From the NCBI RefSeq assembly GCF_012726205.1, contig NZ_JAASAE010000001.1, positions 429,796 to 493,795 on the forward strand: 64,000 bases of DNA, given 5' to 3'. The translations under genes were made by a program, and so were the position numbers. Below the pieces are notes generated by a model. The model searched no databases, was not told the origin of the DNA, and worked only from the letters and a program-made list of their open reading frames with translations. Positions 9,383-18,680 of the stretch are shown here, piece after piece. Positions within the stretch are counted from its first letter, which is position 1; each line of letters opens with the position of its first letter. The stretch comes from Rhodococcus sp. HNM0569. Lineage in GTDB: Bacteria; Actinomycetota; Actinomycetes; Mycobacteriales; Mycobacteriaceae.

Positions 9383-11635
9383 TCAGGTCTTCTCGAGATA
9401 CGACAGCCGCTCGGCGTCGAGCGACGAACCCACGAGCGCCGCGAGGCCGGGATGACGCTCGAGGCTCGGATCGTCCGTCACGACCTCCGTCGCGAGTGCG
9501 GCAGCCGCGGCGATCACGTCCTCGTGGCCGACGAGCGAGAGCAACCGGAGTGTGGTGGTCGCACCCGACTGGGCCGAACCGAGCACGTCGCCTTCGCGCC
9601 GCGTCGCGAGATCGAGTTGCGCGAGCGCGAAGCCGTCGTTGGTGGCCGCGACCTGCGACAGACGCTCGTAGGTCGGCCCACCGGGATTCATCTGTGTGAC
9701 GAGGATGCACAGCCCCTGGTGTTTTCCGCGCCCGACGCGGCCGCGCAGCTGGTGCAGTTGGCTCACACCGAACCGGTCGGCGTCCATCACGACCATGACG
9801 GTCGCATTGGGGACGTCGACGCCGACCTCGACGACCGTCGTGCAGACCAGGACGTCGATGTCGCCCGCCGCGAATTCGGCCATGACGGCGTCCTTCTCGT
9901 CGGACGGCAGCCTGCCGTGCAGCAGGCCGACGCGCAGATCGGACAGGGTGTCGGCGCCGAGGGCGTGATACAGGTCGATCGCGGAGACGGTGGGGTTCTC
10001 CTTGCCGTCGGGGCCGTCCTCCCCGTCGCCTTCTCCCCCGTCGCCGATGCGGGAACACACGACGTACGCCTGCCGCCCCTCGGCGACCTCTTCGCGGATG
10101 CGCTCCCATGCCCGCGTGACCCACTGCGGTTTCTGGCTCGCGGGAACGACGTTGCTCTTGATCGGCGAACGGCCACGCGGCAACTCCCGCAATGTCGACA
10201 CCTCGAGGTCGCCGAGGACGGTCATCGCGATCGTGCGCGGGATAGGGGTCGCGGTCATCACCAACAAGTGGGGGCTGATGCCTTCGCGTGCACGCGAACG
10301 CAGCCGGTCACGCTGCTCGACACCGAACCGGTGTTGTTCGTCGACCACGACCATGCCGAGATCGAAGAACTCGACGCCGTCCTGGATCAGAGCGTGCGTG
10401 CCGATCACGATGCCCGCATCGCCGGTGACGGCTTCGAGCATCGCCGCCCTCTTGTCGGCCGCCGACATCGAGCCGGTGAGCAGCGCGACGCGCGTCGCGT
10501 TCTCCGCGGCGCCCAGTTCCCCCGCCTTCCCCAGGTCGCCGAGCATCGCGCGGATCGACGTCGCGTGCTGCGTCGCGAGTACCTCGGTGGGCGCCAGCAG
10601 CGCACACTGACGCCCCGAGTCGACGACCTGCAGCATCGCGCGCAGGGCGACGATCGTCTTGCCGGAACCCACCTCACCCTGCAGTAGACGGCTCATCGGG
10701 TGCGGTCGCGAGAGGTCGTCGGAAATCTCGGTGGCGACGGCGCGCTGGCCGTCGGTGAGTTCGAACGGAAGTCGCGCGTCGAATGCCGCTGCGATGCCGT
10801 CGCCGTGCGGCGGGCACGCGGGCGCGAGGCGTTGAGCGTTGTCGTGTCTGCGGGTAGCGAGGACGAGTTGCAGCGCGAGTGCCTCGTCGAACCGAAGGCG
10901 ATCGTGCGCCGCCTCGATCTGTGTGCGTTCGTCGGGCAGGTGGACGTCGTGCAGTGCGGTGCGGAGCCCGACGAATCCCTGCGCGTCGCGAATCTCGGCG
11001 GGCAGTGGATCGTCGATGTCGTCGAGCTGCTCGAGGACCTGCTGGACGCACGCGAGGATCGTCCAGCTCTCGACGTCGCGCGTGGCGGGATAGATGGGGA
11101 TCAGCGGGCGTTCGAAGATCGACATGTCGACCTCGCCCCCGGCGCCCGACGCCCGGGCGATGCCCGCGAGCTGACCCGCGCCGCGGATGCGGCCGACCGT
11201 CATCACCGGGTCGGCGCCCTCGACGGGTTCGGGGAGCACCAGATAGCTGGGATGGGTGAGGCTCCACTTGCCGCGGAAGTACTTGACCGTGCCCGAGAAC
11301 ATCGCCCGCACGCCGGGACGGATGACGTGCTTGACCTTGTGCGGGTTGAAGAACGTGACATCGACCTTCTGTGTGTCGGTCGCGAGCACGACCTTGAGCA
11401 TCGAGCCGCGACGGCTCTTCATGCGCACCTCGGCGGCAGAGACGACGCGCGCGACGATCGTGAGGTGCTCGCCCTCCGGTGGATCCTGTTCCGCCAGATC
11501 ACGGCCCTGCGAGGCGTACCGCTGCGGATAGTGGCGCAGCAGGTCCTCGACGGTGACGATCTCGAAGGCGCCTTCCAGCGCATCCGCGTGCGCGCGGGAG
11601 ACGATGCCGTCGATCCGGTCTCCGAGCGTTGCCAT
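9383..11635 (-). CDS. recG: ATP-dependent DNA helicase RecG
   Basis: RecG remodels stalled replication forks and branch-migrates Holliday junctions. The 750-residue protein has an N-terminal wedge/OB-fold domain (about residues 1-250, with VDVTFFNPHK), then a superfamily-2 helicase core with Walker A GEVGSGKTIVALRA, the DEQH box (VVVDEQHRFG), motif III MTATPIPRT and the motif VI region QLHQLRGRVGRG. An insert rich in Gly/Glu/Asp (GDGGEGDGEDGPDGKEN) lies between motifs IV and V. The ATG has a clear ribosome-binding site (AGGAG, 6 bases upstream). It follows the DAK2 gene by 14 bases, as in M. tuberculosis Rv2973c-Rv2974/75c. Confidence 0.96.
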   Translation of the reverse strand: MATLGDRIDGIVSRAHADALEGAFEIVTVEDLLRHYPQRYASQGRDLAEQDPPEGEHLTIVARVVSAAEVRMKSRRGSMLKVVLATDTQKVDVTFFNPHKVKHVIRPGVRAMFSGTVKYFRGKWSLTHPSYLVLPEPVEGADPVMTVGRIRGAGQLAGIARASGAGGEVDMSIFERPLIPIYPATRDVESWTILACVQQVLEQLDDIDDPLPAEIRDAQGFVGLRTALHDVHLPDERTQIEAAHDRLRFDEALALQLVLATRRHDNAQRLAPACPPHGDGIAAAFDARLPFELTDGQRAVATEISDDLSRPHPMSRLLQGEVGSGKTIVALRAMLQVVDSGRQCALLAPTEVLATQHATSIRAMLGDLGKAGELGAAENATRVALLTGSMSAADKRAAMLEAVTGDAGIVIGTHALIQDGVEFFDLGMVVVDEQHRFGVEQRDRLRSRAREGISPHLLVMTATPIPRTIAMTVLGDLEVSTLRELPRGRSPIKSNVVPASQKPQWVTRAWERIREEVAEGRQAYVVCSRIGDGGEGDGEDGPDGKENPTVSAIDLYHALGADTLSDLRVGLLHGRLPSDEKDAVMAEFAAGDIDVLVCTTVVEVGVDVPNATVMVVMDADRFGVSQLHQLRGRVGRGKHQGLCILVTQMNPGGPTYERLSQVAATNDGFALAQLDLATRREGDVLGSAQSGATTTLRLLSLVGHEDVIAAAAALATEVVTDDPSLERHPGLAALVGSSLDAERLSYLEKT

Positions 11636-11649
11636 CGAGTCTCCTGCCG

Positions 11650-13347
11650 CTATTCGACGCCCAGCTGGAACAGGTCGCCGGGTTGTCCGCCGTCGTAGAC
11701 CACCACCTCTACACCGGGGTACCGACTCTCGATGTAGTCGGTCAGCCCGTCGCAGAAGCCGTCCGGCTCCTCGGCGCCGCGCAGGAGCGTCACGAGTTCG
11801 CCGCCGCCGCTGCCGACCGCGAGGTCGGCAAGCCGGCGCGCGGCGCTCGCGACGTCGTGATCGATCACGATCACCTCGTGGCCCATGAGGCCGATCCCGT
11901 CGCCCGGCTCACACGTGCCGACGTAGGTGAGCGCCCGTTCGCGCGCGATGCGCAGCGAACCCCAGCGTGTCGACGCGGCCGCCTCCGACATCGTGTACGC
12001 GTCGTCGCGTACGTCGCGCGTACGGTCGTGGACTGCGAGCGCAGCGAGCCCCTGCACCATCGAGGACGTCGCGAGCATGAACACCTCGTGGTCCGAGTCC
12101 CGCGCCGCAGCGCTGACGGCCACCACCTCCTGAGGCGGCAGGGCGCCGTTCGGCAACACGAGCACCTGCCGCCGGTCCATCGCGCGGATCGCGTCGAGCA
12201 GCGCCGCGCGGGTGACGGACTCGTCGCAGCGCAGCACCGCGGCCCCCTCGGCGCCGAACAGGTCGGCGGCCGCGTCGCCCGCCGCGACCGCGAGCACTCC
12301 CCGCTCCGTGCGCACCGCATGCTCGACACGGGGCGTGCGCCTGCGTAGCTCGTCGACGACGAAGCTCGACACACGGATGTCGTGGATGCGGCCGAGCCCG
12401 AGACCTGCCTCGATCGCGGCGCCCGCATCGGTGCAGTGCACGTGCGCCGACCAGCATCCGTCGCCGTCGCCCACGATGACCACCGAATCGCCGATCCCCT
12501 CCAGCCGCCGGCGCAGCTCGCGTGCCGCGTCGGCATCGGTGTCCCCGACGAGATACATGACTTCGAAATCGTGGTCGGAATGATCGGCGCATTCGATGCT
12601 GCCGGGACGGCCGGAGGCCCCGGGCGTGTGTGCCCCCGCTCGCGGAGTCCGGCGCAGTGCGAGCTCGCGAGCAGGCGCGATGCCCGTGACGACCTCGACG
12701 AGCGCATCCGCGAGGACGACGAATCCGAATGCCCCCGCGTCCACGACACCCGCCTGATCGAGCGCGTCGAGTTGAGCGGGGGTGCGGCCGAGCGCGTCGG
12801 CAGCGGCATCGGCGACGACCACCGCGGACACCGCGAGGGGGACGGCGTCGTCGAGCGCCGACGCGGCGTCGGCAGCCTCACGCAGTGCGGTGACGATGGT
12901 GCCCTCGACGAGGAAGCTCACCGACTCCACGACGAGTTCGGTCGCACGACGCAGCCCGGTGCGCAGAAGACCGGTGTCGAATCCGGACGCATCCGGCTGT
13001 GCCTGCGCCGCGTCGGCGAAACCACGCAGCACCTGCGACAGGATGACGCCGGAGTTGCCCCGCGCACCGCTGACAGCACCTTTCGCGAGTGCCGACGCGA
13101 GCGCCACCCCGTCGTCGTCCGTGACGTCCTCGCGTGAGCCTGCATCGGTGACGGCCGCCAGCGCCGCGCGCATGGTGAACAGCAGATTCGTGCCCGTGTC
13201 GGAATCCGGCACGGGGAAGACGTTGAGATCGTTGATCTCGTCGCACCGCCTGGCGAGTGCCTCCACGCCTGCACGAGCCCACGCGACGAGCAGGTCGTCC
13301 GCCCGTCGAGGGGCCACGTACGCCGCGCGCTGCTCCGCCACCGTCAC
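11650..13347 (-). CDS. DAK2-domain kinase-like protein (FakA/YloV family)
   Basis: A 565-residue protein with an N-terminal DhaL/DAK2 domain and the C-terminal region of the YloV/FakA family. In Firmicutes FakA is the ATP-binding half of fatty-acid kinase and works with a fatty-acid-binding FakB (DegV). The nucleotide-binding features are LNVFPVPDSDTGTNLLFTM, with the metal-binding aspartates, and GARGNSGVILSQVLRGF. The C-terminus ends with RYPGVEVVVYDGGQP, typical of the family. The GTG start at 13347 has GAGAGG four bases upstream. The close link to recG is old and widespread. No DegV partner is visible in this window, so a fatty-acid role is inferred only from family membership. Confidence 0.88.
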   Translation of the reverse strand: MTVAEQRAAYVAPRRADDLLVAWARAGVEALARRCDEINDLNVFPVPDSDTGTNLLFTMRAALAAVTDAGSREDVTDDDGVALASALAKGAVSGARGNSGVILSQVLRGFADAAQAQPDASGFDTGLLRTGLRRATELVVESVSFLVEGTIVTALREAADAASALDDAVPLAVSAVVVADAAADALGRTPAQLDALDQAGVVDAGAFGFVVLADALVEVVTGIAPARELALRRTPRAGAHTPGASGRPGSIECADHSDHDFEVMYLVGDTDADAARELRRRLEGIGDSVVIVGDGDGCWSAHVHCTDAGAAIEAGLGLGRIHDIRVSSFVVDELRRRTPRVEHAVRTERGVLAVAAGDAAADLFGAEGAAVLRCDESVTRAALLDAIRAMDRRQVLVLPNGALPPQEVVAVSAAARDSDHEVFMLATSSMVQGLAALAVHDRTRDVRDDAYTMSEAAASTRWGSLRIARERALTYVGTCEPGDGIGLMGHEVIVIDHDVASAARRLADLAVGSGGGELVTLLRGAEEPDGFCDGLTDYIESRYPGVEVVVYDGGQPGDLFQLGVE

Positions 13348-13480
13348 CGTCCTCTCGTCCCCGATCCGTAGCGCCAGCGTAGTCTCGGCACGAGCGCGGC
13401 GAGCACGTGGCCGAACGGCCGGCTCGCGCCCGCGGCGGGCGGTCGCATCGGGCCCGGCGCGGGCAGCCCTCGACCCCGGT

Positions 13481-13510
13481 TTGGCGTCGGACGTGCGGAA
13501 CGGCTATTCT
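13481..13510 (+). promoter_or_regulatory. Candidate vegetative promoter for rpmB
   Basis: A TTGGCG -35-like hexamer at 13481-13486 and a TATTCT -10-like hexamer at 13505-13510 are separated by 18 bases and lie about 100 bases upstream of rpmB, in the divergent gap before the DAK2 gene. This is a consensus match only; no experimental start is known. Confidence 0.4.
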
Positions 13511-13613
13511 TGCACGGTTGCCTCCGACAGGGCGTCGTCCTTTTTCGTCCTCGTCGTCGGCGAGAACATTGCACGTTTCACCACTCGAGTTTCTATCCGA
13601 AGGAGTTCGCGAC

Positions 13614-13805
13614 ATGGCTGCCGTCTGCGACGTATGCGCCAAGGGCCCCGGCTTCGGGAAGTCGGTCTCGCACTCGCACCGGCGTACCAACCGTCGCTGG
13701 AACCCGAACATCCAGACCGTCCGCGCCGAGGTTGCGCCGGGTAACACCCGCAAGCTCAACGTGTGCACCTCGTGCCTCAAGGCAGGCAAGGTCACGCGCG
13801 GCTGA
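13614..13805 (+). CDS. rpmB: 50S ribosomal protein L28, zinc-ribbon form
   Basis: A 63-residue L28 of the large ribosomal subunit. It has two CxxC pairs (CDVC near residue 5 and CTSC near residue 51), so it is the zinc-binding form. The conserved core is [14 protein letters not shown]. The start ATG has an ideal ribosome-binding site (AAGGAG, 8 bases upstream), fitting strong expression, and a strong hairpin terminator follows. It is divergent from the DAK2-recG operon. Mycobacteriales often carry more than one L28 paralogue, with zinc-free copies induced under zinc limitation; this is the zinc-containing type. Confidence 0.96.
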   Translation: MAAVCDVCAKGPGFGKSVSHSHRRTNRRWNPNIQTVRAEVAPGNTRKLNVCTSCLKAGKVTRG

Positions 13806-13833
13806 CTCTCGCTCGTTCCGAGCGAACGTTTTC

Positions 13834-13876
13834 ACGACGATGCCCCCGGCACTTCGAGTGCCGGGGGCATCGTCGT
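13834..13876 (+). terminator. Strong hairpin terminator after rpmB
   Basis: A perfect 20-base inverted repeat (13834-13853 with 13857-13876) with a three-base loop, 28 bases after the rpmB stop. It lacks a long T tract, as is common in GC-rich actinobacteria. Confidence 0.8.
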
Positions 13877-13954
13877 GTGTGCACGGCGGAACCGGTCGGC
13901 GTGTGCCCGACCCGTGCTGGGGCCCGTGCGGGCACGACCCGTAAGGTGCTGCCC

Positions 13955-14830
13955 GTGACTTCACCAGATCCTTCCGACCCCCGCTTCGACGGCACGAACG
14001 ACCCTGGCGCCCTGGGCTCGGGGGCCGGAGCAGGCGACGCGGCCGGCACGGAGCGCTCGTACGTGCACTTCGAGGACGGCGTCCTCCGTATCACGGTCGC
14101 GACTGCCGCCGCGGGTTCGTCGCTCGACTCGGAGGGCGTCGCGCAGGGCACGCGCGCTCTCGAGGCCGCGGGCGACGATCTCGGCTGTGTGCTCCTCGTC
14201 GGCGAAGGCCCCAACTTCTGCGCGGGCGGCAATGTCGTGGGCTTCGCGAACGCGGAGAACCGCGGATCGCACGTCATGGCGGTCGCGGACTCGTTCCACG
14301 GATTCGTCCGCGCCCTCGACGCGACCGAGGTCCCGATCGTTGCGGGCGTCCAGGGCTGGGCCGCGGGCGCGGGCATGAGCCTGGTGTGCTGTGCCGACAT
14401 CGCGATCGGTGGTCCCGCAACGAAACTCCGCCCCGCGTATCCGGGTATCGGATTCACGCCCGACGGCGGTCTCACGTGGTCGCTCCCCCGACTGGTGGGT
14501 CTCGGCCGCGCCCGCGAGATCCTGCTCACAGACGAGACACTCGGTGCCGACGAAGCGGCGCGCATCGGCATCCTCGCGCGCCTCGTGGGCGACGATCTCG
14601 TCCAGGACGAGGCCTTGCGGCTCGCGCGGACGATCGCGGCGGGACCGACGCCGGCCTACCGCGGCACCAAGGCTCTGCTGTCCGCCTCGCGCACCAGCAC
14701 CCTCACCGAACAGCTCGACGCCGAAGCGGCCTCGATCTCGGCTGCTGCCGACACCCCCACGGGCCGTGAGGGCGTCGATGCATTCGTCCAGAAGCGCAGG
14801 CCCGATTTCGGCTCGGTCAAGCAGTACTGA
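13955..14830 (+). CDS. Enoyl-CoA hydratase/isomerase family protein
   Basis: A 291-residue crotonase-superfamily protein that probably hydrates or isomerises an acyl-CoA. The first oxyanion-hole segment is GPNFCAGGNVVGFA and the second is VQGWAAGAGMSLVCCADI, followed by FTPDGGLTWSLPRLVG, where hydratases often have a catalytic Glu; here a Gly-Gly/Asp context occupies the site. The hydratase and isomerase activities therefore cannot be separated from sequence. An N-terminal extension of about 30 residues (Asp/Gly/Ala rich) is outside the usual domain. GTG start with AAGGTG 6 bases upstream. It is convergent with ung, sharing a hairpin. Confidence 0.85.
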   Translation: MTSPDPSDPRFDGTNDPGALGSGAGAGDAAGTERSYVHFEDGVLRITVATAAAGSSLDSEGVAQGTRALEAAGDDLGCVLLVGEGPNFCAGGNVVGFANAENRGSHVMAVADSFHGFVRALDATEVPIVAGVQGWAAGAGMSLVCCADIAIGGPATKLRPAYPGIGFTPDGGLTWSLPRLVGLGRAREILLTDETLGADEAARIGILARLVGDDLVQDEALRLARTIAAGPTPAYRGTKALLSASRTSTLTEQLDAEAASISAAADTPTGREGVDAFVQKRRPDFGSVKQY

Positions 14831-14837
14831 CCGCCAC

Positions 14838-14871
14838 GGCGGCTGCCGTCCCGGGCCTCACGGCAGCCGCC
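14838..14871. terminator. Bidirectional hairpin between enoyl-CoA hydratase gene and ung
   Basis: A perfect 12-base inverted repeat (14838-14849 with 14860-14871) lies in the 27-base gap between two convergent genes and runs into the last codons of ung. It can stop transcription from both sides. Confidence 0.65.
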
Positions 14872-15532
14872 AGTCGACGGGCTCCGCGCCCATCTCGGCG
14901 AGCAGTTCGTTCACGCGGCTGAACGGGCGCGAGCCGAAGAACCCGCGGGACGCGGACAGCGGCGACGGATGCGCCGACTCGATCGTCGGCACGTGCCCGA
15001 GCATCGGCTTCAGGGTGCGAGCGTCCCGGCCCCACAGGATCGCGACGAGCGGGCGTTCGCGGGCGACGAGAGCCCGGATGGCCTGCTCGGTGACCGCTTC
15101 CCATCCCTTGCCCCGGTGCGACGCCGCGGCGCCGGGCGCGACGGTGAGCACGCGGTTGAGCAGCAGCACACCTTGATGCGTCCACGGCGACAGGTCGCCC
15201 GACCGCGGGGTGTCGTACCCGAGGTCGGCGGAGTACTCGGTGAAGATGTTCGCGAGACTCCGCGGCACCGGACGCACCTCCGGCGACACCGAAAAGCTCA
15301 GCCCCACAGCGTGTCCCGGAGTGGGATATGGATCCTGTCCGACGACGAGCACTTTGACGTCGTCGAACGGCGCGGCGAACGCGCGCAACACGTTCGGGCC
15401 CGACGGCAGGTACTCACGCCCGGCCGCGAGTTCTGCGCGCAGAAAGTCCCCCATCCGCGCAACACGGTCGGCGACGGGTTCGAGCGCAGTCGACCATCCG
15501 GGTTCGACGAGTTCGGCGAGCGGGGCGGGCAT
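14858..15532 (-). CDS. ung: Uracil-DNA glycosylase
   Basis: Family-1 uracil-DNA glycosylase, which excises uracil from DNA after cytosine deamination. The 224-residue protein has the water-activating motif [17 protein letters not shown] near residues 67-83, with the catalytic Asp, and the DNA-minor-groove loop [13 protein letters not shown] near residues 190-202. Length is normal. The ATG overlaps by one base (TGATG) the stop of a 42-codon open frame just upstream, so it may be translationally coupled to it. Gene order thiL-ung matches Rv2977c-Rv2976c. Confidence 0.96.
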   Translation of the reverse strand: MPAPLAELVEPGWSTALEPVADRVARMGDFLRAELAAGREYLPSGPNVLRAFAAPFDDVKVLVVGQDPYPTPGHAVGLSFSVSPEVRPVPRSLANIFTEYSADLGYDTPRSGDLSPWTHQGVLLLNRVLTVAPGAAASHRGKGWEAVTEQAIRALVARERPLVAILWGRDARTLKPMLGHVPTIESAHPSPLSASRGFFGSRPFSRVNELLAEMGAEPVDWRLP

Positions 15533-15660
15533 CACGCACCCACCAGAGCCGCGGAGACTACCTCGGAATACGCTGCGGCACAGCATGGGTCGTGCCGCAC
15601 CGCGGTGACGCACAGTGGACCGGAGGGCACGGGACGATCGTCGGAGACGTACACAGCCAT
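15532..15660 (-). CDS. Small hypothetical protein, 42 residues, between thiL and ung
   Basis: A short open frame starts with ATG 9 bases after the thiL stop and ends in a TGA that shares one base with the ung ATG. The product begins [18 protein letters not shown] and ends in [10 protein letters not shown], with three cysteines (one plus a Cys-Cys pair) and no transmembrane segment. The spacing is operon-like and the frame fills the thiL-ung gap exactly, which argues for translation, but no strong ribosome-binding site is seen and I recognise no family. The M. tuberculosis locus has no gene here that I can recall. Confidence 0.35.
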   Translation of the reverse strand: MAVYVSDDRPVPSGPLCVTAVRHDPCCAAAYSEVVSAALVGA

Positions 15661-15669
15661 GCGGGCAAC

Positions 15670-16656
15670 CTATACCCGGAATGCCTGCCAGCCGCGGTCG
15701 CCCGCCCAGGGGTGACCGTCGACACGCACGAGCCCGGCGGCAGCGCGGGCCCCGTCGCCGGCGGCGGCGTCGGGCCGACCGTCCGACGACGTGACAGTGC
15801 CCACGCGTCTCCACCCCGGCGGCAACGCGGTCGCGGGTCCGAATGTGGCGGCGAACGCATGATCCTCGCCGCCGCCGAGTACCCACTCCCCCACGTCCAC
15901 GGCGAGCAGGTCTGCGGCATCGCGAAGCTCGCGGTCCACCGGGATCGCGGCACGGTCGAGGTCGACGACCACCCCGGACGCGGTTGCGATGTGCCCGAGA
16001 TCGGCGACGAGACCGTCGGACACGTCCGTCATCGACGTCGCTCCCGCGTCCGCGGCCGCAAGGGCTGCGTCGTAGGGCGGCTGCGGGACACGGTGCGCCG
16101 CGGCGAGCGCGGGATACCGGTCCGCGTGCCCTGCGACGAGCAGTGCCAGCCCCGCCGCCGACGCGCCGACCGGGCCCGCGACGGCCACGACGTCCCCTGG
16201 TCGTGCCCCCGAGAGTGTGACCGGTGTGCGGTCGTCGAGCGAGCCGAGTGCCGTGACCGACACGACGAGCGCGTCGGCCGCCACGAGGTCGCCGCCCACG
16301 ACGCCGGCGCCGAGTTGCTCGGCCGCGGAACCGATACCGTGGGAGAGATCGTCGAGCACGTGCGCGGGGGTACTCGGCGGGCAGCCGAGTGCGACGACGA
16401 ATGCGGTCGGGCACCCGCCCATCGCGGCGATGTCGGCCGCATTCTGCGCGACGGCCTTGGCGCCGATCTCGTACGGGGAGGACCAGTCGAGCCGGAAATG
16501 TCTGCCCTCGACGAGCATGTCGGTCGACACCAGCACTCGTCCGTCCGCGGCGGCGACGAGCGCGGCGTCGTCGCCGGGGCCGACGAGCGTGGTGGCGGGC
16601 TGGGTGCGCCCGTGGACGGAGCGCGCGATGACACCGAACTCCCCGACGTCGGACAC
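15670..16656 (-). CDS. thiL: Thiamine-monophosphate kinase
   Basis: ThiL phosphorylates thiamine monophosphate to thiamine pyrophosphate. The protein has the N-terminal GEFGVIARS, the Mg/ATP loop [25 protein letters not shown], the segment [10 protein letters not shown] and the C-terminal [14 protein letters not shown]. With the GTG start used here it has 328 residues, near the M. tuberculosis ThiL (about 333). A perfect AGGAGG lies at 16726-16721, seven bases before an in-frame ATC at 16713-16711; starting there would add 19 residues and give a leader like that of the M. tuberculosis protein. No ATG, GTG or TTG lies at that position. The 3' end and function are secure; the start is not. Confidence 0.93.
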   Translation of the reverse strand: MSDVGEFGVIARSVHGRTQPATTLVGPGDDAALVAAADGRVLVSTDMLVEGRHFRLDWSSPYEIGAKAVAQNAADIAAMGGCPTAFVVALGCPPSTPAHVLDDLSHGIGSAAEQLGAGVVGGDLVAADALVVSVTALGSLDDRTPVTLSGARPGDVVAVAGPVGASAAGLALLVAGHADRYPALAAAHRVPQPPYDAALAAADAGATSMTDVSDGLVADLGHIATASGVVVDLDRAAIPVDRELRDAADLLAVDVGEWVLGGGEDHAFAATFGPATALPPGWRRVGTVTSSDGRPDAAAGDGARAAAGLVRVDGHPWAGDRGWQAFRV

Positions 16657-16834
16657 CGTGGCGCCCGCCGCGTCGTCCGGTCGGTCGTCTTCCGGTCGGT
16701 CGTGAACGCTGATGCGCGGGCCTCCTGATCGGCGCGGACGCGGCGGACGGTAGTTTCGGTGCTGTACGCAGGACTCTACCGACCCGCCACCGGCCCCGGT
16801 CTCGGGCGGCCGGGGCAGAGCAGGACGCAGCACG

Positions 16835-17458
16835 GTGCACGGTGACAGCCCGGAACAGCACGAGACGCCGGAATCGCACGGCCCCGAAGACACCGGCGCC
16901 GCCGACGCCGACTCGAGCCGCAACACCTCCGGCCGTCATCCCGCGGTCATCGCGACGGCCGTGGCGCTGCCCGTCGCACTCGTGGTGGGCCTGATCGTCT
17001 CGGCGCTGCTCGCAGGGCGCAATCCCGAACGTGAGCCCGTCGCACTCGGTCCTGTACCCGCACCGGCCGCGCCTTCCGCGGAGTGCGGCACGCTCATGGC
17101 CGCACTGCCCGACCAGCTGGGCGACTTCGACCGGGCCGAGCTCGTCGAACCCGCACCGGAGGCGACCGCGGCGTGGCAGCAGGACGAGGGCGAGCCGATC
17201 GTCCTGCGCTGCGGGCTCGACCGCCCGCTCGAGTTCGATCAGGCGGCCGCGCTCCAGGTCGTGAACGGCGTGCAATGGTTCGAGGTGTCCGGTCAGGACG
17301 TCGGGATGGCGTCGAGCAGCTGGTTCGCCGTCGACCGCGGCATCTACGTGGGTGTCACGATCCCCGACGGCACCGGCCCCACTCCCCTGCAGGATGTTTC
17401 CGACACGCTGTCCGCGGCCCTGCCGCAGCAGCCGCTCGACCCGGCACCTGTCGGCTGA
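16835..17458 (+). CDS. DUF3515 family membrane-anchored protein
   Basis: A 207-residue protein of the DUF3515 family found in Mycobacteriales next to ddl and thiL. It has an acidic, disordered cytoplasmic N-terminus (residues 1-35), one transmembrane helix ([20 protein letters not shown], about 38-57), and an extracytoplasmic domain with two cysteines ([10 protein letters not shown] and LRCGLDRP) that may form a disulfide. It includes the conserved VNGVQWFEV and a C-terminal [11 protein letters not shown]. No function is known. Start GTG at 16835. It is divergent from thiL and convergent with ddl. One M. tuberculosis relative lies at Rv2980. Confidence 0.8.
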   Translation: MHGDSPEQHETPESHGPEDTGAADADSSRNTSGRHPAVIATAVALPVALVVGLIVSALLAGRNPEREPVALGPVPAPAAPSAECGTLMAALPDQLGDFDRAELVEPAPEATAAWQQDEGEPIVLRCGLDRPLEFDQAAALQVVNGVQWFEVSGQDVGMASSSWFAVDRGIYVGVTIPDGTGPTPLQDVSDTLSAALPQQPLDPAPVG

Positions 17459-17489
17459 TGGGGGCCGTCTCCGGTGTCGCCGACGCAGC

Positions 17490-18596
17490 TCAGCGCAGGC
17501 CGGTGCCCCGCGCGAGCGCGGTGTCGACGAGGGTGGTCAACAGCGTCGGGTAGTCGACTCCCGCGGCGGCCCACATGCGCGGGTACATCGAGATCGGTGT
17601 GAACCCGGGCATCGTGTTGATCTCGTTGACGACCGGACCGTCCTCGGTCACGAAGAAGTCGACGCGTGCGAGCCCCTGGCAGTCGAGCGCACGGAACGCA
17701 CGCACCGCGTACTCGCGGATCTGGTCGGACACGTCGTCGTCGAGCTTGGCCGGCACATCGAACTCGCACACGTCGTCGAGGTATTTCGTCTCGAAGTCGT
17801 AGAACGCGTCGCCTGCGTCGTCGGTGTCGGGCATGCGGATCTCGGCGACGACGCTCGCGCGGACGTCGCCGTCCGGGAACTCGAGGACACCGCACTCGAC
17901 CTCGCGGCCGACGATGCCGCTCTCGACGATGACCTTGGGGTCGTGTGCCCGTGCGTGTGCGACAGCCGCGTCGAGGCCCTCCCACGACGTGACGCGGGTG
18001 ATCCCGATGGACGATCCCCCGCGAGCAGGCTTGACGAAGACCGGCAGGGTGAGCGTCGCGCGCTGCTCGTCGGTGAGCGTCTCGTCGTGCGGCCGCAACA
18101 CGATCTGGCTGCCGACGGGAATGCCGTCGGCCGCGAGCAGCTTCTTCGTGAACTCCTTGTCCATGCCCGCCGCGCTCGCGAGCACACCGGGGCCGACGTA
18201 CGGGATGTCGGCGAGCTCGAGCAGCCCCTGGATCGTGCCGTCCTCGCCGTACGCACCGTGCAGCACAGGAAAAACGACGTCGACCGACGCGAGCACATCG
18301 CCCGCGCCGTCGCCGCCGAGCGCGACGAGCTCGCCCGAACGTGTGGGATCGGCGGTGAGTACGAGGGGCTGTCCGTCCGGGTCGACCGCAGGCAGTCCCC
18401 GCGCGGAGAAGGTCAGCGCCTCGAGATCCGCCGCGCTGGTGACCCAGGAGCCGTCGGGGGTGATCCCGACCGCGACGACGTCGAACCGCTCGGGGTCGAG
18501 GTGGGCGAGGATGCTCCCTGCCGACACGCAGGACACGGAGTGCTCGTTGCTACGCCCACCGAACACGACGGCGACGCGGGTGCGGGTTGTGCTCAC
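17490..18596 (-). CDS. ddl: D-alanine--D-alanine ligase
   Basis: Ddl joins two D-alanines with ATP to make the dipeptide used at the end of the peptidoglycan stem peptide. The 368-residue ATP-grasp protein has the N-terminal [20 protein letters not shown], the loop [15 protein letters not shown], the flexible catalytic loop [13 protein letters not shown], and the C-terminal metal site [22 protein letters not shown]. Start GTG at 18596. Same place as Rv2981c. It follows gpsA and the PLP-lyase gene on the minus strand. Confidence 0.96.
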   Translation of the reverse strand: MSTTRTRVAVVFGGRSNEHSVSCVSAGSILAHLDPERFDVVAVGITPDGSWVTSAADLEALTFSARGLPAVDPDGQPLVLTADPTRSGELVALGGDGAGDVLASVDVVFPVLHGAYGEDGTIQGLLELADIPYVGPGVLASAAGMDKEFTKKLLAADGIPVGSQIVLRPHDETLTDEQRATLTLPVFVKPARGGSSIGITRVTSWEGLDAAVAHARAHDPKVIVESGIVGREVECGVLEFPDGDVRASVVAEIRMPDTDDAGDAFYDFETKYLDDVCEFDVPAKLDDDVSDQIREYAVRAFRALDCQGLARVDFFVTEDGPVVNEINTMPGFTPISMYPRMWAAAGVDYPTLLTTLVDTALARGTGLR

Positions 18597-18680
18597 GGTG
18601 CAAACGGTACCGGCACGACCACGCCGACGCCGCACACGGCTCGCCGCTGCGCGGGCGCAGCGTGCCCGCAGGCACCGGCG

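Noticed and set aside
14858..17275. An 805-codon frame reading through ung and antisense to the DUF3515 gene
   Set aside because: Only its last 224 codons are a recognisable protein (Ung); the rest is Arg-rich shadow sequence across thiL.
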